Positions 17,339 to 26,472 of a DNA stretch of 64,000 nt are shown one piece after another. The stretch is taken from the NCBI GenBank assembly GCA_040381035.1, contig JBEIHY010000006.1:1-64000 (forward strand), read 5' to 3'. Numbering within the stretch: the first letter of the stretch is position 1; every line of letters starts with the position of its first letter. Source of the DNA: REEB506 sp040381035 (GTDB taxonomy: Bacteria > Pseudomonadota > Alphaproteobacteria > Caulobacterales > Aquidulcibacteraceae). The position numbers and the translations under genes are program-made. Under the pieces are notes generated by a model, which worked only from the letters and a program-made list of their open reading frames with translations, did not search any database and had not been told where the DNA came from.

Positions 17339-18637
17339 ATGCCGCTTGAAACCATTCTGACCGCTGTGGGCATCGCTGCATTATGTGCGGCGGTCTTGGC
17401 TGTCATTTCCGGCTTCTTTTCGGCCGCCGAGACCGGCATTACGGCGGCCTCGCGCGCGCGCCTGCATCAATTGGAAAAGGATGGTGACGCTGGGGCCAAG
17501 CGGGTGAACAAATTGCTGGAGCGGCGCGAGCGCACGATTGGCGCGCTGCTGCTTGGCAACAATTTGCTTAATACCATGGCCGCGGCGGTGACGACCTCGC
17601 TGCTCACCGCGCCGCTTGGCGATATCGGCGTTGCGGTGGCGACCGGCGTGACCACAATCATCGTGTTGATCTTTGCTGAAGTGCTGCCGAAAACTTATGC
17701 CATTGCCTACCCTGAAAAGACGGCCTTGGCGGTGGCGCCGCTCGCTAAGTTTTTCATCACCATCCTGTCGCCGATCGTGATCGCGGTGCAGTGGATTGTC
17801 ACCCGCACTTTGAAGTTGTTCGGCGTTACCCCGGAAGCCGCGCCGGACGCTTACGCTGCCCAAGAAGAAATCCGCGGCGCTGTGGAAATGCATGCTGAAG
17901 AAGGCGCAGTGGAAACCGACGTGCGCGATCGATTGCGTGGCGCACTGGAGTTGGGCGATCTGACAGTTGCCGACGTGATGGTGCACCGCAAGGCGATCCG
18001 GATGCTCGATGTCGATCTGCCGGCGCGTGAAATCCTGGCGCAGGCCATGGCCTCAAGCCACACGCGCCTGCCGCTGTTCAAGGACGAGCCGGAAAACATC
18101 GTCGGCGTGCTGCATGCGCGCGATCTGCTGCGCGCGGTCAGCGAGAAGGGCCGCGACGGCATTGAGCCGATGGCGGTGGCGCGCCCGGCCTGGTTTGTGC
18201 CCGAGACCACCGCGGCCGAAGATCAACTCGCGGAGTTTCTGCGCCGGCGCGAGCATTTCGCGCTGGTGGTCGATGAATATGGTGCGCTGAAGGGCCTCGT
18301 GACGCTGGAAGACATTCTGGAAGAGATCGTCGGCGACATCAAAGACGAGCACGACATCGCCGTCACCGGCGTGCGCCAGCAGCCCGACGGCAGTGTCAAT
18401 GTCGATGGCTGGGTGCCGATCCGCGATTTGAACCGCGCGATGAACTGGAGCCTAAAGGACGACCACGCCGTCACCGTGGCGGGGCTTGTCATCCACGAAG
18501 CCGAAGCTATCCCCGATCCCGGCCAGGTATTCGTTTTCCACGGCTACCGCTTCGCCATCCTGCGCCGCACCAGAAACCAAATCACGGCCCTGCGCGTTGA
18601 GAAGGAGCCCGAGAATGTCGCGGCTGATGGCGGGTGA
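17339..18637 (+). CDS. HlyC/CorC (CNNM) family membrane protein with CBS domains
   Basis: A 432-residue protein. The N-terminal DUF21/CNNM domain (residues 1 to about 190) has a first transmembrane segment followed by SGFFSAAETGITAASRARL, then NNLLNTMAAAVTTSLL and IIVLIFAEVLPKTYAI. A CBS pair follows (ADVMVHRKAIRML to IVGVLHARDLLRAV; FALVVDEYGALKGLVTLED). The C-terminal CorC_HlyC domain (VDGWVPIRDLNRAMNW, IPDPGQVFVFHGYRF) closes it. This family is linked to magnesium/cobalt efflux and to CorC/MpfA-type Mg2+ export; the ion here is inferred. It sits 6 bp after aroB and 9 bp before an ABC transporter ATPase. Confidence 0.93.
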   Translation: MPLETILTAVGIAALCAAVLAVISGFFSAAETGITAASRARLHQLEKDGDAGAKRVNKLLERRERTIGALLLGNNLLNTMAAAVTTSLLTAPLGDIGVAVATGVTTIIVLIFAEVLPKTYAIAYPEKTALAVAPLAKFFITILSPIVIAVQWIVTRTLKLFGVTPEAAPDAYAAQEEIRGAVEMHAEEGAVETDVRDRLRGALELGDLTVADVMVHRKAIRMLDVDLPAREILAQAMASSHTRLPLFKDEPENIVGVLHARDLLRAVSEKGRDGIEPMAVARPAWFVPETTAAEDQLAEFLRRREHFALVVDEYGALKGLVTLEDILEEIVGDIKDEHDIAVTGVRQQPDGSVNVDGWVPIRDLNRAMNWSLKDDHAVTVAGLVIHEAEAIPDPGQVFVFHGYRFAILRRTRNQITALRVEKEPENVAADGG

Positions 18638-18646
18638 AGGCTTCAG

Positions 18647-19393
18647 ATGACAGAGCTTGCATTGGCTATTTCCGGCCTGACCAAAAGGTTCAGCGCCAAA
18701 TCGGCCGTCGATGGGCTCGATCTGGGCGTCCAAGCGGGAGAGCTCTATGCCTTGCTTGGTCCCAATGGCGCTGGCAAGACCACGACATTGCGGATTGTTG
18801 CGGGGCTTTTGGCGCCTGACAGCGGCGATGTGCGGGTTTTTGGAATTGATGCGCGCGCCGAATGCCGGGCCGCCAAACAACTGATCGCTTGGCTTCCTGA
18901 TGAGCCATTGTTGTATGATAAGCTGACGCCGCTTGAATATCTTGAATTCATCTGTGCGCTGTGGGGCGTGGATCCCCAGCTTGGGCGTGTGCGGGCTGAA
19001 GATTTGCTCAAGCGCCTGGAATTGTGGGAGCAGCGGGATCAGCGTTGTGAGGGGTTTTCTCGCGGAATGAGGCAAAAGGCAGCCCTTGCTGGCGCCCTTA
19101 TTCATGAGCCCAAATTGCTAATCCTGGACGAGCCGCTGACCGGCCTTGATGCGGCGATCGCCCGGCAGGTGAAAGACATTCTGACGGAGCGGCGCGCGGC
19201 CGGCGCAACAATCATTTTGACCACGCATATCTTGGAAGTCGCCGAGCGCATGGCCTCGCGGATCGGGGTGATTCAGGGCGGTCGGTTGCGTGCTGAAGGC
19301 ACCTTGGAAGACCTGCGCGCGCGCGCCGGCCTTGCCCAATCGAGCTTGGAGGATCTGTTTCTTGATCTTGTCGGTCAAGGCCTCACGCCATGA
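18647..19393 (+). CDS. ABC transporter ATP-binding protein
   Basis: A 248-residue ATPase with Walker A GPNGAGKT (38-45), signature FSRGMRQKAAL, Walker B LLILDEPLTGLD and switch histidine TTHILEVAE. The Q-loop position reads IAWLPDEPLLYDKLT, the form seen in ABC-2 exporter ATPases of the CcmA type rather than importers. It probably hydrolyses ATP for the permease encoded next, whose start overlaps its stop by ATGA. The substrate cannot be told from sequence. Confidence 0.93.
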   Translation: MTELALAISGLTKRFSAKSAVDGLDLGVQAGELYALLGPNGAGKTTTLRIVAGLLAPDSGDVRVFGIDARAECRAAKQLIAWLPDEPLLYDKLTPLEYLEFICALWGVDPQLGRVRAEDLLKRLELWEQRDQRCEGFSRGMRQKAALAGALIHEPKLLILDEPLTGLDAAIARQVKDILTERRAAGATIILTTHILEVAERMASRIGVIQGGRLRAEGTLEDLRARAGLAQSSLEDLFLDLVGQGLTP

Positions 19394-21033
19394 CCGGGGT
19401 GACGACCCGTGTTGGACTGTGGCGATTGATTGGCCATGAGGTGCGCCTGTTCTGGCGGGCAGCGTTTATGACGAAACTGACGCGTGTGTGGATCGCCCCG
19501 CTGGTTCTGTTCATCGTGGCTGTGTTTGCTGCATTTGGTTGGGTTGCGGCGCAGATCGTCGTGTTTGTAAACGTTCCTCTCACCAAAGCAGAGCTGATCG
19601 TGTCGTCTGGGGTTGGCCTTGTTGTCTTCACCTTAATGCTGGCGCAGGCTGTCAATTCGGTGATGAGCGCGTTCTACGCGCGCGGCGATCTTGACTTGTT
19701 ATTGTCCTCGCCTGTCGATCCGCTGACGGTTGTCACAGCGCGCTTGGTTGGAGTGTTCTTTCGGCTGATCCCCTTCTATGGCGGGCTCGCGCTGTCGACA
19801 GCGATCTGGGGTGCGATTGCAAGTGATTGGCGCTGGTGGAGTTGGGTTGGCGCCATTGCGGGCATGGCGGGGTTGGCGGTCAGCGGCGCCGTGTTTGCGA
19901 CGCTGGCCATGATGCGCAGCCTCGGCCCGCGCAACGCCCGAACCCTGATCCAGGTGCTCTCGGCGCTGCTTGGCGCGGCCGTGTTTCTGGCGTTCCAATG
20001 GCATAACTTCTCCAGCAGCGGCGCCCCGTTTCGGGATTTCGGCGCACTGGCCAAGCAGATCGAGGCGCTGCCCATCCCACCTGCTCATTGGGTCCTGGCC
20101 CCAGCGCGCGCCTTGCTTGGCGATCCGCTCGCGGCGGCCATCCTGCTTGCGCTCGGCGCACTCTCCTTCATCGCGACATGCGCGTCGATGGGGCGTCGAT
20201 TTGCGCAGGACGCCGCAGCGATTGCGGCCATGGGGGAGGGAAAAACAGCTGCGCCCCGCGCGGCGAACCGCCCGTTTCGCGCTGGCCGGACCGTCAATAT
20301 GATCTTCAAGGAATGGCGCTTGATCCGGCGCGACCCGATGCTTTTGGCCCAAATTCTGCTGCAATTGATCTATCTGGCGCCGCTGATCTTCGTCGTCGGT
20401 CGCAGCGCGCTCCAGGGCCAAGTTGAGACGCCGTTCCTGGTCGCTGCGGCGGCCGGCGTGTTTGCCGTAATCGCGGCGGCCTTGGCAGGCGCCTTGACCT
20501 GGGTGACAGTGTCAACCGAACAAGCGGCGGATTTGCTCACCGCTGCCCCGATTGACGCCAAAACGGCCCAGCACGCCAAGATCATCGCGGCTGTCGCGCC
20601 GGTGGTCTGCGCGATGGCGATCCCGTTCAGCCTTCTTGCGACGTTCAAGCCTGTCGACAGTTTGCTTGCCTATCTGTGTTGCGTCGCGGCAAGTGTGTCA
20701 GCCAGCCTGATTGGGGTACGGTTCAACAAGCCTGGCGACCGCTCGAAATTCAATCGCGGCGATCAGCACAGGGCCACTTGGGTCGGGGTTATAGCGCACG
20801 GCTTTGTTGGCGGCGCTTTCACGACGGCGGCGAGCCTAGCCGGTGCGGGCCTCTGGCCGATTGCGCTGATCCCCGCGCTGATCGGGGCCGGGCTCTTGGC
20901 GGCGCTCACCGAGGAGCCGAGTGTCGCCGCGCCAGAAAACATGTCAGCCAAGAAAGCGTGGTGGCTTCGTCCTTTTGCGCCAAGGGCAAAGCGGCAAGAG
21001 CGGCTTGGCGCGCTGGGCGGGGATGGGGCCTAG
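19390..21033 (+). CDS. ABC-2 type exporter permease
   Basis: A 547-residue integral membrane protein with roughly twelve hydrophobic segments in two sets of six, separated by a cytoplasmic stretch (about residues 275-315, with MIFKEWRLIRRDPMLLAQ). That phrase is a typical coupling-helix region of ABC-2 permeases. An internal duplication is plausible, since a similar pre-helix (LWRLIGHEVRLFWRAAFM) occurs at the N-terminus. No substrate-binding protein gene is nearby, which favours export. It overlaps the ATPase by ATGA. The convergent response regulator ends 2 bp later. Confidence 0.85.
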   Translation: MTGVTTRVGLWRLIGHEVRLFWRAAFMTKLTRVWIAPLVLFIVAVFAAFGWVAAQIVVFVNVPLTKAELIVSSGVGLVVFTLMLAQAVNSVMSAFYARGDLDLLLSSPVDPLTVVTARLVGVFFRLIPFYGGLALSTAIWGAIASDWRWWSWVGAIAGMAGLAVSGAVFATLAMMRSLGPRNARTLIQVLSALLGAAVFLAFQWHNFSSSGAPFRDFGALAKQIEALPIPPAHWVLAPARALLGDPLAAAILLALGALSFIATCASMGRRFAQDAAAIAAMGEGKTAAPRAANRPFRAGRTVNMIFKEWRLIRRDPMLLAQILLQLIYLAPLIFVVGRSALQGQVETPFLVAAAAGVFAVIAAALAGALTWVTVSTEQAADLLTAAPIDAKTAQHAKIIAAVAPVVCAMAIPFSLLATFKPVDSLLAYLCCVAASVSASLIGVRFNKPGDRSKFNRGDQHRATWVGVIAHGFVGGAFTTAASLAGAGLWPIALIPALIGAGLLAALTEEPSVAAPENMSAKKAWWLRPFAPRAKRQERLGALGGDGA

Positions 21034-21035
21034 GC

Positions 21036-21758
21036 CTAATCCACCGCCAGCCGATAGCCCACCCCGCGCACGGTTTGCAGCCACACCGGCGCGCGGGGAT
21101 CGTCTTCGATTTTGCGGCGCAGGCGCGTGACCTGCACGTCGATGGAGCGTTCCATGGCGGTGGCGGTTTTGCGGGCGAGGTCTTCGCGTGAGATCGGGTC
21201 GCCGTAGCGTTGGGCGAGCAGGCGCAGCAGCGTGGCTTCGGCTTCGGTGAGGCGAATGGTTTGATTGTCGCGGCGCAATTCGCCGCGCGGGATATGAAAC
21301 ACGAAGGGGCCAAAGCGCGCCTCAGTCAGCGCTTCGGCGCGCCGGATGGAGGCGCGGCGCAGAATGGCGTTGATCCGCAGCGCCAGTTCTTCGGGCTCAA
21401 ACGGTTTGGGCATATAATCGTCGGCGCCGATCGATAGACCCTTGATGCGGTCTTCCGGCAGGCCGCGGGCGGTGAGCATGATGATCGGCACATCGGAGCT
21501 TTTACGCACGCTTTCCGCTAGGCTGAAGCCGTCCTCCTTCGGCATGGTCACATCGATGACCAGGAGGTCGAATTCAAAGGCGGTAAGCAACTTGCGCGCG
21601 GCGGCGGCGTCAGCGGCGGCGCTGGCGCGCGCGCCGCAGGCCTGCAGATAGCGCTTGAGCAGATCGCGAATGCGGTCGTCATCGTCAACGACCAGGATAT
21701 GTGCCGGGCGGTCGAGGGCGTCGATCATCGCCCCGGTGGTCGGCAAAGAAGCGGTCAT
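21036..21758 (-). CDS. OmpR-family response regulator paired with a MarR gene
   Basis: A 240-residue regulator. The receiver domain runs from HILVVDDDDRIRDLL through the phospho-acceptor in FDLLVIDVTMPKEDG to ADDYMPKPF, followed by a winged-helix DNA-binding domain ending VTRLRRKIEDDPRAPVW and LQTVRGVGYRL. Its start overlaps the stop of a MarR-family gene by ATGA, and no sensor kinase adjoins. The pair is divergent from a branched-chain aminotransferase gene, an arrangement I recall from other alphaproteobacteria. Targets unknown. Confidence 0.93.
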   Translation of the reverse strand: MTASLPTTGAMIDALDRPAHILVVDDDDRIRDLLKRYLQACGARASAAADAAAARKLLTAFEFDLLVIDVTMPKEDGFSLAESVRKSSDVPIIMLTARGLPEDRIKGLSIGADDYMPKPFEPEELALRINAILRRASIRRAEALTEARFGPFVFHIPRGELRRDNQTIRLTEAEATLLRLLAQRYGDPISREDLARKTATAMERSIDVQVTRLRRKIEDDPRAPVWLQTVRGVGYRLAVD

Positions 21759-22240
21759 GGCTTGGCTCCTTCGGCGTCGAGCGCGATCAAACCGGCCCAG
21801 ACGCTGCGTGCGCCGGCCACCGCTTCGGCGCCAGCCGCGCGAAACACTTCGCTCAAACGTTCGCGCAGGGCGGCGCTGACCTGGGCTTCGGCGGCGTGGC
21901 CGGTGTCGGTGAGGGTCAGGCGGCGCGCACGGCGGTCGCTGGCGGCGGGTTCGCGGGCGATCAGTTCGGCGGCCTCAAGCTCGCTCAGCACCCGCGCCAG
22001 GCTTTGCTTGCGCACGCCGAGCGCCTCTTGCAGCTGACCAACGCGCAGGCCGGGCGCGCGGCGAATGGCGCTCATCGCGCGATAATGGGCGCCACCCAGG
22101 CCAAGCGCGCGCAATGGCGCCTCGGCGGAGCGCCAGAAGGCGCGGGCGGCGGCGAACAGGTCGGCGCTGGCGCGGTCAAGCTCTGCGGCGCGCAGATAAA
22201 GGCGGCCTTCGGCGTCGGCGCGGGACTGGGACTGCGGCAA
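21755..22240 (-). CDS. MarR-family transcriptional regulator
   Basis: About 161 residues from the TTG at 22240, which has a GAGAGGG ribosome binding site 8 bp upstream; a longer in-frame reading from 22327 would run into the divergent aminotransferase start and adds Pro/Arg-rich unconserved sequence. The winged helix is clear: YRAMSAIRRAPGLRVGQLQEALGVRKQSLARVLSELEAAEL, then the wing SDRRARRLTLTDTG. MarR proteins bind palindromes as dimers and respond to small phenolics or oxidants. It overlaps the response regulator gene by ATGA. Confidence 0.85.
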   Translation of the reverse strand: MPQSQSRADAEGRLYLRAAELDRASADLFAAARAFWRSAEAPLRALGLGGAHYRAMSAIRRAPGLRVGQLQEALGVRKQSLARVLSELEAAELIAREPAASDRRARRLTLTDTGHAAEAQVSAALRERLSEVFRAAGAEAVAGARSVWAGLIALDAEGAKP

Positions 22241-22325
22241 ACGTAAGCGCCCTCTCGGTTGACACGGCGTGCGCGGGGGAAGAATGGTGCGAGGAGTGGG
22301 CGAACTCAAGCGCAAAGGAAGCGGC

Positions 22326-23201
22326 ATGGCTGAAGCGCCGTATCATGATCGCGATGGCTGGATCTGGCTGAACGGGGCTTTCGTGCCTTGGCGGGAGGCC
22401 AATGTTCATATTCTAACTCATGCCTTGCATTACGCCTCCGCCGTCTTTGAGGGTGAGCGGGCCTATGATGGGGAGATATTTGAGAGCCGGCGCCATTCCC
22501 AGCGGCTGCACAAATCTGCAAAACTGCTGGGTTTTGAACTGCCTTATACCGTTGATGAACTGGACAAGGCCAAACAAGAAACGGTGGCCAGATCCGGCTT
22601 GGGCGACGCCTATGTCCGCGCGGTTGCGTGGCGCGGGTCAGAAAAGATGGGTGTTTCGGCGCAAGGCAACCGCATCAATGTTGCGGTCGCGGCGTGGCAT
22701 TGGGGCGATTATTTCCCGGATCGGATGAAAGGCATCCGTCTGATGATGGCGCCCTGGGCGCGCCCGGCGCCCCATACCGCTCCGTGCGAGGCCAAGGCGG
22801 CTGGGCTTTATATGATTTGCACCCTGTCCAAACACGCGGCGGAAAATGCCGGCTTCCAGGACGCTTTGATGCTCGATTGGCGCGGGCAGGTCGCTGAAGC
22901 GACCGGCGCCAACATCTTCTTTGTACGCGACGGCGCGATCCATACCCCGACAGCCGACGTGTTCTTGAACGGCATCACGCGTCAAACGGTCATGGGTTTG
23001 GCGCGCGAAAGCGGCTATGAAGTGGTTGAACGGACGATTTGGCCCGGCGAACTCGCCAGCTTTTCGGAAGTTTGGCTGACTGGCTCGGCGGCCGAGATCA
23101 GCCCGGTGCGCGAAATCGCCGGGATCAGTTACAAGCCTGGCGAAATCAGCGAAACCTTGATCCACGAATACTCCCGTCTGGTGCGGCGCAAAAACCGATG
23201 A
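22326..23201 (+). CDS. ilvE: Branched-chain amino acid aminotransferase
   Basis: A 291-residue fold-type IV PLP enzyme that transaminates leucine, isoleucine and valine with 2-oxoglutarate. The PLP lysine is K157 (PCEAKAAGLYM). HALHYASAVFEGERAY and the late motif EVWLTGSAAEISPV are class IV signatures, and TSGG-type PLP-phosphate residues appear as LTGSAAE. The ATG at 22326 is preceded by AAAGGAAGCGG. Related D-amino acid or 4-amino-4-deoxychorismate enzymes are possible but less likely given length and N-terminus. The downstream lipoprotein gene starts within its stop codon. Confidence 0.92.
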   Translation: MAEAPYHDRDGWIWLNGAFVPWREANVHILTHALHYASAVFEGERAYDGEIFESRRHSQRLHKSAKLLGFELPYTVDELDKAKQETVARSGLGDAYVRAVAWRGSEKMGVSAQGNRINVAVAAWHWGDYFPDRMKGIRLMMAPWARPAPHTAPCEAKAAGLYMICTLSKHAAENAGFQDALMLDWRGQVAEATGANIFFVRDGAIHTPTADVFLNGITRQTVMGLARESGYEVVERTIWPGELASFSEVWLTGSAAEISPVREIAGISYKPGEISETLIHEYSRLVRRKNR

Positions 23202-23752
23202 TGCGCCGCGGGTGGTTGGGCATGGCCCCAGCGGTGGCCCTGGCGGCGTGTGGTCCGGCCGGCGGCAACGCGAGCACCGGGGCGCTTGATGCGCCATCGC
23301 CGACCAAGATCGTCGACACGGTCTGCCCAACACTCGACCAACTCGATGTAGAAGCCGTCCTTGGCGCCGGCATTGCCTCGGCCACCGAGGACGCCGCCAA
23401 TGGCGTTGGGCATCCTGGCTGCACCTGGATGGGCGTCGATCAACCGCAAGGACCGCGCGTTCTGGTGGCGACGATTTGGCGCAAATCGCGGATGGAGCCG
23501 GCCTTGGCGGCTGAGCTCGGCGCGACATTCTACGAGGATCAAAAGGCTGCCCTGATGAATGCCTACGCCAAGGTTGGCGCCCTTGAAGGCGTGGGCGAAG
23601 AAAGTCTGATGGGGCTGACGCCCTTGGAAGATGGTCAGATCGAAGGGCTCATCATCGCGCGCAAAGGCGAAGATGTTTTGTCGCTCAGTATGCGCGGGTT
23701 CGACGCAAGCGCGTTTGAGGCCGCCGCCGTCAAGCTTGCTGCGGCGATGTGA
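23198..23752 (+). CDS. Putative lipoprotein, unknown function
   Basis: About 184 residues. The start ATG (23198, or the next codon) overlaps the ilvE stop (ATGA). A lipobox VALAACGP gives a lipidated Cys near residue 18, followed by a Gly/Ser/Asn-rich linker. The mature part has two cysteines (DTVCPTLDQL and HPGCTWMGV) that could form a disulfide, a layout resembling DUF3558-type or small ligand-binding lipoproteins, but I cannot assign a family. It ends directly against the convergent Nudix gene. Confidence 0.7.
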   Translation: MMRRGWLGMAPAVALAACGPAGGNASTGALDAPSPTKIVDTVCPTLDQLDVEAVLGAGIASATEDAANGVGHPGCTWMGVDQPQGPRVLVATIWRKSRMEPALAAELGATFYEDQKAALMNAYAKVGALEGVGEESLMGLTPLEDGQIEGLIIARKGEDVLSLSMRGFDASAFEAAAVKLAAAM

Positions 23753-24229
23753 TCACCAGTGCGCCGCTTGGGGCGCGCCATCATAAGCCTCTGCGAGGCG
23801 CCGGCGCGTGCCGGCGGTGACGGCGTCCGGCAAGGCGGCGCGATCAAAAAAGCCGCGCTCAGCGATTTCCATCGCGCTGTCGGGCGGGCAGGCGACGACT
23901 GCCGGCGCGCGATAAAGCGCAACATGATCGCCGCGATGACTGTGGTGATTGCTGTAAAGGCCGATCAGCTCCATTGGCGCGGTTGCTTGCAAGCCGGCCT
24001 CTTCAGCCAATTCACGAACTGCTGCGGATTCTGCGGTTTCGCCCGGCTCAACCCCACCGCCAGGCAGATACCACCCTGGGCGATAGGTGTGACGCACCAG
24101 CATAATTCGGCCGGCCTCATCGGCGGCCAAAACGCGGACGCCGAGCGTCAAGCCGCGGCTCAGCCGCCAACAGAGCCGATAAGCCGGCATGATGATCGGG
24201 TTCAGCTGGCTTTGGATCGCGGTCAACAT
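23753..24229 (-). CDS. Nudix hydrolase
   Basis: A 158-residue hydrolase. The Nudix box is complete: GGVEPGETAESAAVRELAEE then AGL, with the metal-binding glutamates. GVRVLAADEAGRIMLVRHTYRPGWYLPGG precedes it as in the family. The N-terminal extension (YRLCWRLSRGLTLGVR) is the form seen in a group of alphaproteobacterial Nudix proteins of unknown substrate. It is convergent with the upstream lipoprotein gene (adjacent stops) and divergent from a tiny membrane ORF. Confidence 0.9.
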   Translation of the reverse strand: MLTAIQSQLNPIIMPAYRLCWRLSRGLTLGVRVLAADEAGRIMLVRHTYRPGWYLPGGGVEPGETAESAAVRELAEEAGLQATAPMELIGLYSNHHSHRGDHVALYRAPAVVACPPDSAMEIAERGFFDRAALPDAVTAGTRRRLAEAYDGAPQAAHW

Positions 24230-24318
24230 CCAGCACCTGTATGGGGTTCGCGGGGGCTCGCCAAGCGCAGCGAAGGCGGCTATGGGCGTGGTCTGCGTTT
24301 CAATTTGAGGATCCGTCC

Positions 24319-24399
24319 ATGGCCGCCCTGACTGTGATTGTCGGCTTTGTCATTGTCATCTTTCTGCTCAATCTGATTGAGTTCCGCCGTCTCGATTGA
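24319..24399 (+). CDS. 26-residue single-pass membrane peptide
   Basis: ATG at 24319, stop TGA at 24397-24399. The product is MAALTVIVGFVIVIFLLNLI followed by EFRRLD: one uninterrupted hydrophobic helix, no Cys, and a charged C-terminal tail, so N-out/C-in by the positive-inside rule. A TTGAGG ribosome binding site lies 9 bp upstream. It sits in the gap after the divergent Nudix gene and opposite the 3' end of the decayed histidine kinase. Codon use is normal for the window. The clean helix and ribosome binding site argue for a real gene; function unknown. Confidence 0.5.
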   Translation: MAALTVIVGFVIVIFLLNLIEFRRLD

Positions 24400-25763
24400 T
24401 CCAGGCGCGGTGGTTGGCTGGGTGAGCAATGCGATGGCTTCGGCCAGTTTGCGTACATTCAGCGGCTTGTGCACAAACGCGTGCATGCCGGCTTCGTCGA
24501 TGTCTTCGGCATTGCCAGGCGTGGCCGTCTTGCGCACCGCTGTGATGGGCATCTGCGCCCACGGCGTCTTGCGCAAGCTCACGCTCACGCGCGGGACGGC
24601 CTCCGGTCCGTCCACGCCGGGCATCTGCAAATCTATCCGCACGAAATCATAAGTGCGGCTGGCCGCGGCCGGGATCCCGCGGGCGCTGTCTTCGGCCCGT
24701 CAGCGGCCGGCTTGGCCGGCGCGTTCGATCAAGACGCCGCCCATGGCGGTTGATAGGGCTCGCGCCATTTGCATCCCCTCCGCCGGATTGTCGCTGGCCA
24801 TGGAGTGCGCTCATCCGCCATGCGCGCCCGGCGCCCTGACACTCAGCACAAAGTCATCGTCGTTGCTTTGGGCTTCCAGCACGATCTCATAATCTGGTCG
24901 ACGCCGCAGGGCCTCTTCCAGCAGTCCCAGTGCAATACGGCGCACCTGGCGCTCATCGCCGATGAAGCGCTGCGCGCTCAGCATCTCCAGCTCCAGCCGC
25001 AGACCAAGGCCTAAAGTCGCGGCATCGGCCGCAATCGTGGCAAGCGCTTCTTCGAGTGCGGCCGCCAGATCAAGCGGCGCATTCACGAACGGGTTGGAGC
25101 ACGGCTCCAGCGCCGCACAATCGCGAATGTCATCGATATGATGCAGCTACCGCGGGCACGTCTCCAGCGCTTTGCAGGCACGCGCCCTTCGCGCACGACC
25201 GGCCGCGCCTGGCTGGGCTCCCGCAGCCGCCCCATCGCGCCATGCAGCGGCGTGCGCATATCGTGCGCGGCGCCGGCCAAAAACCGCGTCTTGGCGCGGG
25301 CGGCGCTTTCGGCAAGGATCTGGGCGTCGCGCTGGGCGGGCTGTGCTCGCTGTGTGCGCTCTTCGCGCGCCATCCACCACCGCTATCGCCGCGCAAGGTT
25401 TTCCGTCCCAGACCAGACAACACACATCACGTCGGCGCGCAACGGTTCGACGGTGACGCGCCGCAGGGTGCGCCGGCCGACGACGCTTTGACCGCCGCGC
25501 AACCTCCTCCAGGCGCCCTCCGGGGCTTGGCGGCTGTCATCATTGAGCACAGCGCGGACAGCGCTGGCCCCAGGCAGCGCCTCAAGTGAGGCATAGCCGA
25601 ACCGGTTTGCTGCCGCTGGATTCGCGAAGAACGGTCGAAACCGGCGATGCACGATCTTGCCCCGCAGCGACGTTTCCCTGATGGCGCGACAGCGCTGTTT
25701 GCTGTCGCGCAGGGGGTCGGCGAGGGCGGAAGGGCCAATCGCGGCTGTGGTGATCAAAACCAT
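24400..25763 (-). pseudogene. Decayed PAS-HisKA-HATPase-REC hybrid histidine kinase
   Basis: Fragments of one hybrid kinase lie in the correct order on the minus strand but in different frames. A PAS-like part is at 25763-25383 (IRETSLRGKIVHRRFRPFFA, NPAAANRFGY). The HisKA H-box is at 25373-25083 (AARAKTRFLAGAAHDMRTPL). An ATPase remnant is at 25086-24811 (RFIGDERQVRRIALGLL), then a G-box trace with a stop near 24702. The receiver half ends near 24400 (RIDLQMPGVDGPEA, HAFVHKPLNVRKLAEAI). At least four frame changes or stops separate them and the N-box is largely gone. It cannot encode an intact kinase. pgsA ends 70 bp upstream. Confidence 0.82.
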
Positions 25764-25833
25764 GCGTGCAAACCCCGGGCAATAAGCTCAGGGTTGCAGA
25801 ATGGGATTGATGTAGCGTGAAATTGGTGAAATT

Positions 25834-26472
25834 TCAGTGGCGGCTGGCCTGGGCGAGGTAGCGCCCAGCGCTGACCACCGCGAGCGCCGTGGCCGCCCAA
25901 AGGCCAAACCGGGCGACAAAAAACAGCGTGTCGAGCGCACCGAGCGCGATCTGGGAGGCCGCCAGCGCCTGCGCCAGCAGCACAACGCCGATGGCAGTCA
26001 TCAGCACAATGGTCTTCCACTTGCCCCAGGCGTCGACCTGCGCGGCGCGCGCGCCCTGCGCTACAAGACCCTCTCGCAGGCCAGCCATCAGCATGTCGCG
26101 GGCGATCAGAATGAGTGCTGCGGCGATCAGATCGGTCGGCAATTGGGTGATTGCGAGCGCGGCAAGTGTTGCGGTCGTTAACACCTTGTCGGCGGCGTGG
26201 TCGAGGGCGGCGCCAAATAGGCTCGTCGCGTTGAGTTTGCGCGCCAGCCAGCCATCGGCGGCGTCAGACAAAGCGGCGGCGCCAAACAGCACGAACGCAG
26301 CAACATAGATCCAGGCGCCAACCGTCTTGCCATAGACGAAGTAGGCGTGATCGCCCCACAGCAGAAGGCCCGCAATCGCGAGGCCCGCCGCAGCGCGGCT
26401 GGCGCTGAGGATGCTTGGCCACGGGCTGATGCGTGCCGGCCTGGCTTCAGGGGCCGGGGTGGAAATGCTCAT
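25834..26472 (-). CDS. pgsA: CDP-diacylglycerol-glycerol-3-phosphate phosphatidyltransferase
   Basis: A 212-residue membrane CDP-alcohol phosphatidyltransferase making phosphatidylglycerol phosphate. The family motif is intact: D70-AA-D73-GWLAR, x8, GAAL-D91-HAA-D95. Several transmembrane segments follow. The ATG at 26472 has GGAGG upstream and lies inside the uvrC 3' end (26-bp overlap); a longer reading is antisense-like Arg/Ser-rich sequence. The uvrC-pgsA pair is widely conserved in proteobacteria, which supports PgsA over other CDP-alcohol transferases. Confidence 0.92.
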   Translation of the reverse strand: MSISTPAPEARPARISPWPSILSASRAAAGLAIAGLLLWGDHAYFVYGKTVGAWIYVAAFVLFGAAALSDAADGWLARKLNATSLFGAALDHAADKVLTTATLAALAITQLPTDLIAAALILIARDMLMAGLREGLVAQGARAAQVDAWGKWKTIVLMTAIGVVLLAQALAASQIALGALDTLFFVARFGLWAATALAVVSAGRYLAQASRH

